64,000 nucleotides of DNA from Opitutaceae bacterium (GTDB lineage: Bacteria > Verrucomicrobiota > Verrucomicrobiia > Opitutales > Opitutaceae). Every line of letters begins with the position of its first letter. Position 1 is the first letter of the stretch. This document shows positions 1 to 8,338 of the stretch, one piece after another. The notes beneath the pieces were generated by a model. That model was not told the origin of the DNA. It saw only the letters and a program-made list of their open reading frames with translations, and searched no databases. The DNA lies in contig JANQRT010000050.1 of the NCBI GenBank assembly GCA_028284385.1, positions 1 to 64,000 of the forward strand. Direction: 5' to 3'. A program made the position numbers and the translations under genes.

Positions 1-367
1 TAAGAGGAGGAGCAGGGCGGTGAATCGGATAGGTCTTCTCGTGTTTAACCGCTCCTCGTCCATCCACGGTTTCGCCGACCACATTGAAGATCCGACCCAA
101 GACGCCATCTCCAACCGGAACTGAAATCTGATCGCCTGTATCAACGACTTCCATACCACGCTTCAGGCCTTCATTGGACGACATGGCAACTGCGCGAACG
201 ACGCCTTCTCCAAGGTGCTGCTGTACTTCAAGGGTAAGTTTCACATCCTCGCCGGCTACATTGAAATCGATGGTCAATGCCTGGAAAATAGGAGGCAAAG
301 ACTCTTCACTAAATTGGACGTCCACGACGGGTCCAATAACTTGCAAAATTTTTCCTGTATTGCTCAT
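1..367 (-). CDS. atpD: ATP synthase F1 subunit beta, N-terminal part (partial)
   Basis: The first 122 codons of the catalytic beta subunit of F1 are present; the gene runs off the left edge of the window, so the Walker A and catalytic residues are not visible. My translation begins [19 protein letters not shown], the usual beta-barrel opening of AtpD, and reaches a [15 protein letters not shown] segment followed by HRPAPP, all typical of the family. The ATG at 365-367 lies 37 bases after the atpG stop, so it belongs to the same operon. Beta hydrolyses or makes ATP in the alpha3-beta3 ring. The identification is secure; only the C-terminus is missing. Confidence 0.97.
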   Translation of the reverse strand, partial: MSNTGKILQVIGPVVDVQFSEESLPPIFQALTIDFNVAGEDVKLTLEVQQHLGEGVVRAVAMSSNEGLKRGMEVVDTGDQISVPVGDGVLGRIFNVVGETVDGRGAVKHEKTYPIHRPAPPL

Positions 368-404
368 TTGGTTACTAGATGAGAGTTGCTATATCGATAA
401 TTGA

Positions 405-1283
405 CTAGGCGTTTGCTGCGGTAGCGGCGGCGATCTCGAGAATTTCCTGAGTAATCGCAGCTTGGCGGGCTTTGTTGTATTGGAGTGTTAGAGAATCGAG
501 AAGCTTACTGGCATTATCCTTAGCCGTTTTCATAGCAACCATACGAGAGCTGTGCTCGGAGGCTTTGGAGCTTAGAATGGCTTGATAGACTTCGCGATTA
601 ACGAAAAGAGGTAGCAGAGCCTTTAGTACAGTGTTTATATCGGGCTCGAACTTAAAGCTGCGATTATCCTCAATCGGCTTGTGATCTTGCGAACTACTTC
701 CGCGCAGCTTTTCAATCACCTCCGTGAAATCATGTATAGGCAGGAGATCTTGAAAACTCGGTTCCTGTACAAGCGTATTCACGAAACGGGGATAAAGGAC
801 TTCAACAGTATCAACTTCACCCTCTAGAAATTTTTCCACCATGAATTCGACGATCTGCTTGACCTTCAAGTAGGGAACATCGTCTTTGATTTCAAACTCG
901 GCAATCAGATCCCGATTCGTGCGGCTCAGGAATTGCGTACCCTTCCGACCAATACTGACGTATTTTACCGTTTCCTCGATCCTAACGAGCTCTCGAAAAA
1001 GGTTACTATTGAGCGGTCCGCACAATCCGCGATCTGAAGTTACGAGTATAATTCCACGCGTCTTAACGTCTCGCTTTTCGAAAAAAGGATGCTCGATATC
1101 CTCATTGCGGATAGCGATTTGGGAAAGCGTTTCCGCCAGCAGAGAAGCATAGGGACGACCCGCCAAAGCCGATTGCTGCGCGCGCTTCATTTTCGAAGCG
1201 GCCACCAACTCCATCGCCTTCGTAATTTGGCGAGTGTTTTTTACCGACTTGATGCGGCGGCGGATTTCCTTGGTGCTAGGCAT
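405..1283 (-). CDS. atpG: ATP synthase F1 subunit gamma
   Basis: This is the rotating central stalk that couples proton flow through the c-ring to the alpha/beta catalytic ring. The 292-residue length is normal. The protein starts MPSTKEIRRRIKSVKNTRQITKAMELVAASKM, the family signature helix (written here in part), contains the TSDRGLCGPLN segment near residues 82-92, and ends with the conserved helix containing TLQYNKARQAAITQEILEI. The long N- and C-terminal helices form the coiled coil of the shaft. It sits between atpA and atpD in the standard order. Confidence 0.97.
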   Translation of the reverse strand: MPSTKEIRRRIKSVKNTRQITKAMELVAASKMKRAQQSALAGRPYASLLAETLSQIAIRNEDIEHPFFEKRDVKTRGIILVTSDRGLCGPLNSNLFRELVRIEETVKYVSIGRKGTQFLSRTNRDLIAEFEIKDDVPYLKVKQIVEFMVEKFLEGEVDTVEVLYPRFVNTLVQEPSFQDLLPIHDFTEVIEKLRGSSSQDHKPIEDNRSFKFEPDINTVLKALLPLFVNREVYQAILSSKASEHSSRMVAMKTAKDNASKLLDSLTLQYNKARQAAITQEILEIAAATAANA

Positions 1284-1315
1284 GGGTTAGATTTGTATTA
1301 GAATCTGAAATACGT

Positions 1316-2851
1316 TTAAAGATCGAAGGTCGATTTCCATTCGCCTACTGCCTCTTTTAGCTGACCGGCAAGTTCGTCATCGATTTTGGCCTTTTCACGA
1401 ATCGAAGTGAGGAGAGCCTCCTTGCGATCGACAAAAAATTCGCGTAGAGAAACACTAGCCTCAACCATCTTTGGCACCCCTACGTCGTCGAAAAAGTTAT
1501 TCTGCATGGCCCACATGACAACAGCCTGCTGCTCGATGGGAATCGGGTTGAACGCTGGCTGTTTGAAGAGCTCGACGATACGAGTACCGCGATCGAGCTG
1601 AGCCTTGGTCTTGGCATCGAGGTCCGATCCAAACTGGGCAAAGGCTGCCAATTCGCGGAATTGAGCCAGCTCGAGCTTGGTTTTTCCAGCAACTTGCTTC
1701 GTGACTTTGAGTTGTGCAGCAGAACCTACACGAGAAACGGAAAGACCAACCGAAACGGCAGGACGAATACCTTGGTTGAACAAATCCGTCTCCAAAAAGA
1801 TCTGACCGTCGGTGATGGAAATCACGTTGGTCGGAATGTAGGCCGAAAGGTCGCCAGCAAGGGTTTCGATGATCGGCAAGGCGGTCAGCGAACCATTCCC
1901 GTTGTCCTCGTTGACGCGAGCTGAACGCTCAAGCAAACGTGAGTGCAAATAGAATACATCGCCTGGATAGGCTTCACGACCGGAAGGACGTTTCAGCACG
2001 AGCGACATTTGACGGTAGGCAGCGGCATGCTTGGAAAGGTCGTCATAAACGATCAAGGCATCCATGCCATTCTGCAGAAAATATTCTCCCATAGCCGCAC
2101 CAGTATAAGGGGCGAGGTATTGATTCGCCGCGCTATCGGCGGCCGGAGCGGTTACTATAATAGTGTAGTCGAGGGCTCCCGTTTCTTCGAGCACTCCAAT
2201 AGTACGGGCGACATTCGCATTCTTTTGTCCAACGGCTACGTAAATAGAATACACCGGGCGGAAATTGGGATCGCCAGAAGCTTCGCCAACCTTGTTGATC
2301 TTCGCTTGGTTGATGATCGTATCGATAGCGATGGTGGTCTTGCCCGTGCCACGGTCGCCAATAATCAACTCACGTTGGCCACGACCGATAGGAATCATTG
2401 AATCGATCGCCATGATTCCGGTCATCAAGGGCTGATCAACCGATTTGCGCTCGATAATGCCAGGAGCGATTTTCTCGACAGGATAGGACTCGTTACTGTC
2501 AACGTCACCCTTGCCATCTACCGCATTTCCCAAGGCATCCACCACTCTTCCAAGCAGGCCTTTGCCGACCGGAACCGAAAGCAGCTTACCCGTGCATTTC
2601 ACTTCATCGCCCTGTTTAAGGTGGGAGGCTTCGCCGAGAATAACACAGCCTACTTCGTCTTCTTCAAGATTGAGGGCAATTCCGATAGTTCCGCCAGGAA
2701 ACTCGATCATCTCATTATACATGACCTCGGAGAGGCCCTCGATCTTCGCTACGCCATCGGCAATCTGGATGATGCTGCCAGTATTGCTTTGTACCGTTTT
2801 GGTCTGGAGGCTAGCTATCTGCTGTTCAATCTGTTCGATGACGGAACTCAT
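1316..2851 (-). CDS. atpA: ATP synthase F1 subunit alpha
   Basis: This is the non-catalytic nucleotide-binding subunit of the F1 hexamer. At 511 residues it is full length. The P-loop [15 protein letters not shown] lies near residue 170, and the VYVAVGQK-like segment and the conserved [13 protein letters not shown] stretch near residue 370 are present. The C-terminal helical bundle that touches the delta subunit is complete. The start at the ATG in 2849-2851 gives the family N-terminus, whose first helix ([12 protein letters not shown]) is the binding site for delta. It is followed by atpG after about 32 bases. Confidence 0.98.
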   Translation of the reverse strand: MSSVIEQIEQQIASLQTKTVQSNTGSIIQIADGVAKIEGLSEVMYNEMIEFPGGTIGIALNLEEDEVGCVILGEASHLKQGDEVKCTGKLLSVPVGKGLLGRVVDALGNAVDGKGDVDSNESYPVEKIAPGIIERKSVDQPLMTGIMAIDSMIPIGRGQRELIIGDRGTGKTTIAIDTIINQAKINKVGEASGDPNFRPVYSIYVAVGQKNANVARTIGVLEETGALDYTIIVTAPAADSAANQYLAPYTGAAMGEYFLQNGMDALIVYDDLSKHAAAYRQMSLVLKRPSGREAYPGDVFYLHSRLLERSARVNEDNGNGSLTALPIIETLAGDLSAYIPTNVISITDGQIFLETDLFNQGIRPAVSVGLSVSRVGSAAQLKVTKQVAGKTKLELAQFRELAAFAQFGSDLDAKTKAQLDRGTRIVELFKQPAFNPIPIEQQAVVMWAMQNNFFDDVGVPKMVEASVSLREFFVDRKEALLTSIREKAKIDDELAGQLKEAVGEWKSTFDL

Positions 2852-2882
2852 AGTCGTTTAGTATTAGGAAATTTTGGATACG

Positions 2883-3278
2883 TTAGGAAAGTGAAGTTTG
2901 TAGTGAGGACAACGCGCTTGCGATTGAAGATTCGTAGACATCGCAATCGACGACGACACGCAGGCCGGCAATAAGAGAAGGATCTTCGCTCGCTACAACT
3001 GAAATGGATCGTCCGTATTTGGCGGTCATTCGAGACCTGATAGCGTCAATAGCGGCAGGAGACAGGCTTCCGGCATGCGTTACCACCGCAGTCGCCTTTG
3101 CTATCTCGCGTTGAACAAGCTTAAGGTATTCCTTCAAGACAGCGAGATGATGACGAGGCGGATTTTTGCTCAAGGCTTGAAGGACGCCATCAACACGTTC
3201 TGGCGACAAATCTTCGCCATCCAAACTAAGCCTAAGTAGCTTCTTAGCGAATTCTTTGATCTGCTTGTCCTTCTTCAT
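2883..3278 (-). CDS. atpH: ATP synthase subunit delta, unusually short
   Basis: Delta links the top of F1 to the b-subunit stator. The position between atpF and atpA and the C-terminal half (residues 69-131, with LSPAAIDAIRSRM and DPSLIAGLRVVVDCDVYESSI) identify it. The product is only 131 residues, against about 175-180 for most bacterial delta subunits. The missing part is in the N-terminal six-helix bundle, of which about 60 residues remain. The atpF stop lies 14 bases upstream, so no longer in-frame start exists. The reading frame is clean, so this looks like a lineage feature and not a frameshift. The identity rests on context and the C-terminal domain. Confidence 0.85.
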   Translation of the reverse strand: MKKDKQIKEFAKKLLRLSLDGEDLSPERVDGVLQALSKNPPRHHLAVLKEYLKLVQREIAKATAVVTHAGSLSPAAIDAIRSRMTAKYGRSISVVASEDPSLIAGLRVVVDCDVYESSIASALSSLQTSLS

Positions 3279-3292
3279 TAAAATCTGGATAC

Positions 3293-3856
3293 CTAGTTTT
3301 GCGAGCTAGCTAGGTCGGAACTGGCGGACTCCAAAAAGCGATTTCTCTCGTCGGACGAAAGGTCACGCGAAAGCACTTTGCTTGTAGTGGCGACAACCAG
3401 ACGAGCGATTTCGCTGCGGGCATCGCTAAGCATCTTTTGGCGATCCAATTCGATTTGCTGCTCGGCTTTGGTAAGAATACCCTCCGCTTGCTGAATAGCT
3501 TCCTGGGAGGCCTTTTCGATACGCGATTCAGCAGCTTGACGAGCCTCTTCAATCAGTTTCTTGGCCTCGACCGAAGCCTCTTGGAGAACGCGTTTCTTCT
3601 CTTCCTGAGCATCCGCGAGCTGCTGCTTCATATCCTCAGCATACTTGAGGCCGTCGGCTATTTTCGCATTACGTTCGTCGAGAGTAGCGAAGACTGGCTT
3701 AAAGGCGAAACGATAAAGGACGAAAGCAAGGATCGCGAAGCTGATCAGTTGCATGACGATGTGCCCGACATGAATACCGAACTTCTCGGCAAGGCCTACC
3801 GACTCGGCGGCGGCCTGCGGATCTGTTGCTGCTAGAATGGGAAAAACGTCGATCAT
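3293..3856 (-). CDS. atpF: ATP synthase Fo subunit b
   Basis: This is the peripheral stalk of the ATP synthase. The 187-residue protein has one transmembrane segment near residues 33-50 (IVMQLISFAILAFVLYRF), then FKPVFATLDERNAKIADGL, a classic b-subunit junction, and then a long charged helix rich in E, K, Q and A up to residue 155 that would form the right-handed coiled coil. Only one b gene is present, so the stalk is probably a homodimer. The gene lies between atpE and atpH, in the order seen in most bacteria. Confidence 0.95.
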   Translation of the reverse strand: MIDVFPILAATDPQAAAESVGLAEKFGIHVGHIVMQLISFAILAFVLYRFAFKPVFATLDERNAKIADGLKYAEDMKQQLADAQEEKKRVLQEASVEAKKLIEEARQAAESRIEKASQEAIQQAEGILTKAEQQIELDRQKMLSDARSEIARLVVATTSKVLSRDLSSDERNRFLESASSDLASSQN

Positions 3857-3914
3857 TGCAAAAGCGGGTAGAATTTCAGACGAGCCGCTTTTTGCGACTC
3901 GTCAGAATGTCGAA

Positions 3915-4124
3915 TCAGCTCGCTAGGAAGAGAGCCATAACACCCAAGCCTTCGGCGAGGGCCATACCAATAATAGATTGAACCAGGATCTTGCCTGATG
4001 CGCCAGGGTTACGACCAACGGCTTCCGCCGCTTTTGATCCAACGAGTCCTACGCCAAGACCACAGCCAAGAACGCCGAGTCCTGAAGCGATATTGCCGCT
4101 GATTTCTGCTAGTAGATTTAACAT
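3915..4124 (-). CDS. atpE: ATP synthase Fo subunit c
   Basis: This is the proteolipid that forms the rotor ring. The 69 residues make two transmembrane helices joined by a polar loop with the RNPGA motif at 38-42. Helix 1 carries glycine spacing (G15, G17, G20, G22, G24, G26) needed for tight ring packing. The ion-carrying carboxylate is E58 in helix 2, within MALAEGLGVMAL. The residue after E58 is glycine, and helix 1 has no glutamine of the sodium type, so I infer a proton-driven enzyme. The gene sits between atpB and atpF. Confidence 0.96.
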   Translation of the reverse strand: MLNLLAEISGNIASGLGVLGCGLGVGLVGSKAAEAVGRNPGASGKILVQSIIGMALAEGLGVMALFLAS

Positions 4125-4199
4125 TGTATTGTGTTGTTAGCTGTTAACGTTTTATGCGGCCGCCCACGCTTGGGCATGGTCCCGACCAACAAAGTTTCA

Positions 4200-5051
4200 T
4201 CAGTGCTCGGCGTGTTCATGCCCGTCGTCGTGGTTGCAGATCAATCCGATATACACGCTGAATAATAAAATGAATACGAGAGCTTGCACGAGACCGACAA
4301 GCAGTTCGAGAAAGTAGAAAATCGGGAAGAAGCCCATTCCGTGCAGCAGGTTTTCTCCACCAAAAATGTTTCCGAAAAGTCTAACGGATAGTGTCAGCGG
4401 GCGTATGGCGATCGAAACGACTTCGATCAGACCGACAAAAAGAAATACCGGAATCAGGAGAAGCCACATGCCTTTACCCACTTCTTCCTTGTCTGCCTTG
4501 TTTCCGAAGAGATCGACAATCAGAGTCTTGAAACCGGCATACTTAAGCACGATAAACAACCAAGCCGCCATAGCGACAATGGCCAGAGCGATAGTCCCAT
4601 TCCAGTCCGCATTGGCCGGGCGTATCCAAGGTTTCGTGATATGAAAGTATCCTTCGGCATCGGTATATCCTCCGCCAAGCGTACCTACACCCGGAAACAG
4701 ACCACTCCAGTTCTGAATGAGAATATAAACAAAAAATCCGATTACTAGAGGAAGAGCTGCTCCAACGGCTTTCTTGCCGATGATCGGCTCTACCATATCT
4801 CTCAGACCAACCAGCAGATTTTCAATGATCGCTTGCCCACGCCCGGGAATTAATTGCGGTTTGCCGACCATCATCCGAACGCCGATAATAAGAAGGATCA
4901 CTACCACCCAACTAGTCACCATACTGTTGGTTATGGGCAGGCCGAAAACGGAGAAAAGCGCTTCTGGAGCAGGCGAGACGGCAGCAAAAGAATCGGTGGC
5001 GAAAAATCCGGTTGCTATTAGTGTGGCTGATACTGACTTTAGACGATGCAT
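4200..5051 (-). CDS. atpB: ATP synthase Fo subunit a
   Basis: This membrane subunit forms the two proton half-channels next to the c-ring. The 283-residue protein has several transmembrane segments. The essential arginine is R224, in LSVRLFGNIFGGENLLHG, and the last helix has the LVGLVQALVFILL segment with Q256. The N-terminus is unusual for many phyla: about 24 residues (MHRLKSVSATLIATGFFATDSFAAV in outline) look like a cleavable signal peptide before the conserved part begins. The C-terminus is rich in His, Asp and Glu (HDDGHEHAEH). It is the first gene of the visible operon; no atpI-like gene precedes it on this strand. Confidence 0.96.
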   Translation of the reverse strand: MHRLKSVSATLIATGFFATDSFAAVSPAPEALFSVFGLPITNSMVTSWVVVILLIIGVRMMVGKPQLIPGRGQAIIENLLVGLRDMVEPIIGKKAVGAALPLVIGFFVYILIQNWSGLFPGVGTLGGGYTDAEGYFHITKPWIRPANADWNGTIALAIVAMAAWLFIVLKYAGFKTLIVDLFGNKADKEEVGKGMWLLLIPVFLFVGLIEVVSIAIRPLTLSVRLFGNIFGGENLLHGMGFFPIFYFLELLVGLVQALVFILLFSVYIGLICNHDDGHEHAEH

Positions 5052-5222
5052 GGATCGAGGACGCCGATTTGTTGTAGAATCAAAATGCGAGCGTCAACTC
5101 TCTAAATCGATTTAAAGAAATATGAATGACGATTGTAGCAAATACGCTGGAGGTTAGAACAAACACTAATAATCTACTTCACGATATCTTCAATAGGCAG
5201 GAGAGAGTCAGCAGCTAGACTT

Positions 5223-5429
5223 ATGGCGGAAAAAAATTTATCAGGAGCGATATTCGAACTTAAAGAAAAAGAGCGAGCTCGGAAACGGCGGCAAAACCCA
5301 GCGTCAGCAAAGAAGCTATTCAAACTGCCCTATCGAAGCCGTTCGTTCGATCTTTTCTTCACCTTCGGAATGATCCTTCTAGGATTTGCTACATTTCTTC
5401 AGCTAGCAGCAATCATCCTATTTCAATAG
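5223..5429 (+). CDS. Small membrane protein of unknown function
   Basis: The 68-residue product has a charged, lysine/arginine-rich N-terminal half (KEKERARKRR) and one hydrophobic segment at about residues 44-66 (LFFTFGMILLGFATFLQLAA), so it would be a single-pass membrane protein with a basic cytoplasmic tail. A purine-rich GGAGAGA stretch lies about 15 bases upstream of the ATG. It is divergent from atpB and convergent with trmB. I do not recognise the family. Small membrane proteins encoded near atp operons sometimes help assemble Fo (AtpI, AtpZ), but nothing here shows that role. It could also be a chance frame. Confidence 0.5.
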   Translation: MAEKNLSGAIFELKEKERARKRRQNPASAKKLFKLPYRSRSFDLFFTFGMILLGFATFLQLAAIILFQ

Positions 5430-5504
5430 GAGACACTTTTACGTCGTATTTATATAATAGTGTAGCGCCGCACGGTTGCTAAACCTGAGAAGAAGAGAGG
5501 TCAC

Positions 5505-6101
5505 CTAGGATTCCGCCGAATGCCTGACAAGGACAAGCGATTCAAAGGCCTCGGCTTTCGACTGGAAAACGCTTTCCCTCTCAAACGGCCATTCCGCTTT
5601 AGCAGACACTTCCCAGTTCAGATTTTCATTAGCGATCGATTTGCTCCATTTCATGTATCCAGAATGATCAGTACGGAAATAGAGTTTTGCCTCTGATGCG
5701 CACGATTGAGCAAGGCGATCGAGGAACGGATTCTGGAAAAGCCGATTTTTCCAATGACGCTTCTTAGGCCATGGATCGGGAAAAAGGATAAATACTTTCT
5801 CCAATTGGATTTCGGGAGGAAGCCCTTCGATAACTTCCCATGCTTCTCCGACCACGAAGCAGACATTTTCAAGGTTGCGGGAAGCCTGCTTCTTACAAGC
5901 TCGAGCAATGCGATCGCCAATAATATCGATACCTAGACAAAAGGCATCTGGGAATGCGGAGGCGTAGTCGACTAGCCAGTGACCATGTCCGCAACCAATT
6001 TCCAGAACAACACGCGTTCTACCTTCGAGGACCTCGGAAAGGAGTTTCTGCAAGGCGTTTTTCCTTTCATCAACTCGTTGAAGGTGCGTCTCGTAAGACA
6101 T
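5505..6101 (-). CDS. trmB: tRNA (guanine-N7-)-methyltransferase
   Basis: TrmB uses S-adenosylmethionine to make m7G46 in the variable loop of tRNAs. The 198-residue protein has the class I SAM-binding start VVLEIGCGHGHWLVDYA near residues 32-48, the acidic strand CLGIDIIG, and the diagnostic TrmB motif FPDPWPKKRHWKNRLFQ near residues 106-122, followed by FRTDHSGY. It is slightly shorter than the E. coli enzyme, which has an N-terminal extension. It is on the same strand as phoR, with a 50-base gap. Confidence 0.95.
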   Translation of the reverse strand: MSYETHLQRVDERKNALQKLLSEVLEGRTRVVLEIGCGHGHWLVDYASAFPDAFCLGIDIIGDRIARACKKQASRNLENVCFVVGEAWEVIEGLPPEIQLEKVFILFPDPWPKKRHWKNRLFQNPFLDRLAQSCASEAKLYFRTDHSGYMKWSKSIANENLNWEVSAKAEWPFERESVFQSKAEAFESLVLVRHSAES

Positions 6102-6151
6102 AGAGAGATTAGTGAGGCAACGAACCCAAAACCAAAGAAGCCATAATGGTT

Positions 6152-7450
6152 CTAGACGATATGGTGACGCGCAGCCTCAAGAGCGAGCGGCAGGCGGAAG
6201 ATCACTTTCAGACCCGCGTCGTCAGCGTTTTCAGCCCAGACCCGCCCTCGGTGAAGTTCGATAATGTGTTTTACGATGCTTAGGCCTAAACCAGTACCCC
6301 CAGTCTCGCGAGATCGGCCCTGATCAACCCGATAGAAACGCTCGAAAATACGAGCAAGATCACGCTCGGGCACCCCAGTGCCTTGATCCAAAACCCAAGC
6401 TTCAAAATCACCATTATCGACTCGAGCTCCAATTTCGATGGCTCCCGAAGAGGGGGTATACTTCTTTGCGTTTTCAACCAGATTCTCAAATACCTGCCTC
6501 AGTTTTAGGGTATCGAATTGGACTGTGGCAGGCGTCTCCCCCGCATTGATAGCCATTCGCAGTTCCCGACCGTCGGCCTCGACGCTCGACCTGTAATCCG
6601 AATAAAATTCAAGCATCCAAGCCATCGCGTCAGACTGTATGAAATCCAAAGACAGCGAATCACTCTCTAGTCTGGAAAGACTCAAAAGGTCATCAATCAG
6701 GAGAGCTAGTCGCTCGGCATTACGATAGATGGTGCCAATGAATCGATCCCGGTCTTCGGTCGGCATTGAAGCATGATCCGAAACCAGCGTTTCGGAATAG
6801 CCTTTGATGATCGAGACGGGGGTTTTGAGCTCGTGCGACGCATTGGCTACAAACTGCTTTCGAACTAGCTCCAACCGTTTAAGTTGCGTAATATCATGGA
6901 GAACAAAGAGATACCAAGGAGAATTGCTCTCGCCTTCTTCAAGTAGAGTGGCCGCTGAAACCTCCATCCAGATTTGTTGAGGGCCCTCGTTAAAGACCAT
7001 TTCACAACGTGGAGAACCTTCCCCTTTTTTGACTTTACGAACGAATTCAAGAAAATCCGAACTATGCAAACCACTCTCTAATCGCTTCCCGACACTATCT
7101 ACCAAATCGGGGAAGAAATTTTGCAAGATACTGTTTGCCAATAAGATATAATTATCACGATCGATCATCAGGACGCCTTCATGCAGACTGCCCAATGTCG
7201 TGTCGATTTGCTGGACGTGATCGCTGCTAAGCTTATCGAGCGTGTTTATCCTCTCGATGAGGACATTGAGCTCCTCCAGCAACTGGATCCAGTTGCGATT
7301 GGTACCGCGGAAATCCTTTGAATGGGTAAGAATCGAAGTTCGGCTAGCCAACGACTCCGCAAGTTGCCGGATCGCTACCTTTTGACGGAAGTATTTAGCG
7401 GCGAAAAAGACGGCGATAACCGCCGTTAGGATTAGCAAGACATTCAGCAT
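6152..7450 (-). CDS. phoR: PhoR-type sensor histidine kinase
   Basis: This is a membrane sensor kinase, probably for phosphate limitation together with the adjacent regulator. From the ATG at 7450 it has 432 residues; a TTG directly upstream is possible but less likely. Order: one N-terminal transmembrane helix (residues 3-20), a linker helix, a PAS-like domain (about 80-190), the dimerisation/phosphoacceptor helix with H206 in VANASHELKTPVSIIKGY, and an HATPase domain with N, G1 and G2 boxes (LVENAKKYTPS, DQGTGVPERDL, GGTGLGLSIVKHI). Only one transmembrane helix and no sizeable periplasmic domain are seen, as in PhoR. It starts 11 bases after the phoB stop, so the two are co-transcribed. Confidence 0.9.
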   Translation of the reverse strand: MLNVLLILTAVIAVFFAAKYFRQKVAIRQLAESLASRTSILTHSKDFRGTNRNWIQLLEELNVLIERINTLDKLSSDHVQQIDTTLGSLHEGVLMIDRDNYILLANSILQNFFPDLVDSVGKRLESGLHSSDFLEFVRKVKKGEGSPRCEMVFNEGPQQIWMEVSAATLLEEGESNSPWYLFVLHDITQLKRLELVRKQFVANASHELKTPVSIIKGYSETLVSDHASMPTEDRDRFIGTIYRNAERLALLIDDLLSLSRLESDSLSLDFIQSDAMAWMLEFYSDYRSSVEADGRELRMAINAGETPATVQFDTLKLRQVFENLVENAKKYTPSSGAIEIGARVDNGDFEAWVLDQGTGVPERDLARIFERFYRVDQGRSRETGGTGLGLSIVKHIIELHRGRVWAENADDAGLKVIFRLPLALEAARHHIV

Positions 7451-7461
7451 CAAGGAAGAGA

Positions 7462-8163
7462 CTATCGGCTTTCAACCATCCGATAGCCTACTCCTCTAAC
7501 TGTCTCAAGCCAAGAGGCTTCACCCCCAAGTTTTTCACGCAAGCGCCTCATGTGAGTATCCACCGTACGCGTTTCGATATCGCTTTGGTAATTCCAAACC
7601 TTCTGCAGGAGCATTTCACGCGTTTGCACTTTGCCTTGCTCCTGCATCAAGAGTTTCAACAACCGAAATTCAGTAGCGGTTAATTCGATAGAGGACTGGT
7701 TCACGACGACTTTGTGATGCTCCACATCGAGAAGTATGCCGTCGACTTCCAGAATGTTGTACTCTTCATCACCCTCCCCTGCCCTTTTGAGAATCGCTAA
7801 CACCCTCAACATCAATTCTTTAGGGCTAAAGGGCTTGCAAACGTAGTCATCAGCTCCGCTTTCGAAACCATCGATTCGATCACCCTCTTCGGTCTTAGCG
7901 CTGAGAAAAATAATTGGGATGCTTTTGATTGATGAATCCGAACGAATCATACGACAGACCTGAAGACCGCTCAATTCCGGCATCATCACATCGAGAATAA
8001 TCAGATCGGGAGCGAAACTTCGCGTCGTATCAAGAGCATGACGGGGATCATTGACTGATCGTACATCGTAACCGCGTTGGCGTAGGTGGTAGCCGATTAA
8101 TTCCGTTACATCTATCTCGTCATCAACAACAAGAATTTTGTGGGCTTGTTCGCTGTCGATCAT
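7462..8163 (-). CDS. phoB: PhoB-type response regulator
   Basis: This OmpR/PhoB-family transcription factor has 233 residues. The receiver domain has the acidic pair D14/D15, phosphoacceptor D58 (LIILDVMMPE), S88 and K110 (YVCKPFSPKEL). The C-terminal winged helix follows from about residue 130, with ELTATEFRLLKLL and TRTVDTHMRRLREKLG, the recognition-helix region of the family, and ends RGVGYRM. It is first in a two-gene operon with the kinase. A Pho-box-like direct repeat lies 60-76 bases upstream of its start, which suggests autoregulation. Family membership is firm; the phosphate role is inferred from similarity in style and the upstream repeat. Confidence 0.9.
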   Translation of the reverse strand: MIDSEQAHKILVVDDEIDVTELIGYHLRQRGYDVRSVNDPRHALDTTRSFAPDLIILDVMMPELSGLQVCRMIRSDSSIKSIPIIFLSAKTEEGDRIDGFESGADDYVCKPFSPKELMLRVLAILKRAGEGDEEYNILEVDGILLDVEHHKVVVNQSSIELTATEFRLLKLLMQEQGKVQTREMLLQKVWNYQSDIETRTVDTHMRRLREKLGGEASWLETVRGVGYRMVESR

Positions 8164-8221
8164 GGGCTTGTTCTAAAAGCGACATTGTTACAATCGGTCA
8201 ACCTAGCGCAACAGCCTTAGG

Positions 8222-8239
8222 GTTACAATTCAGTTACAC
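8222..8239 (-). promoter_or_regulatory. Pho-box-like direct repeat upstream of phoB
   Basis: On the minus strand two 7-base repeats, GTGTAAC and TTGTAAC, are separated by the 4 bases TGAA, giving an 11-base period. PhoB-family regulators bind two 7-base direct repeats with a 4-base spacer, so the geometry fits although the sequence differs from the E. coli CTGTCAT. Another TTGTAAC copy lies at 8187-8193. The site is 60-76 bases before the phoB start, a plausible activator position. Confidence 0.5.
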
Positions 8240-8338
8240 GGCGATTATAGATGTCTGAGAATCTGGACTGACACAATCGGTAGAAAATCTCCGAGAATTC
8301 CTAAAAGCACTATCCTTAACTATTTGATTGAAAATAGT

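Noticed and set aside
1943..2401. Open frame of 152 codons on the plus strand
   Set aside because: Antisense shadow of atpA.
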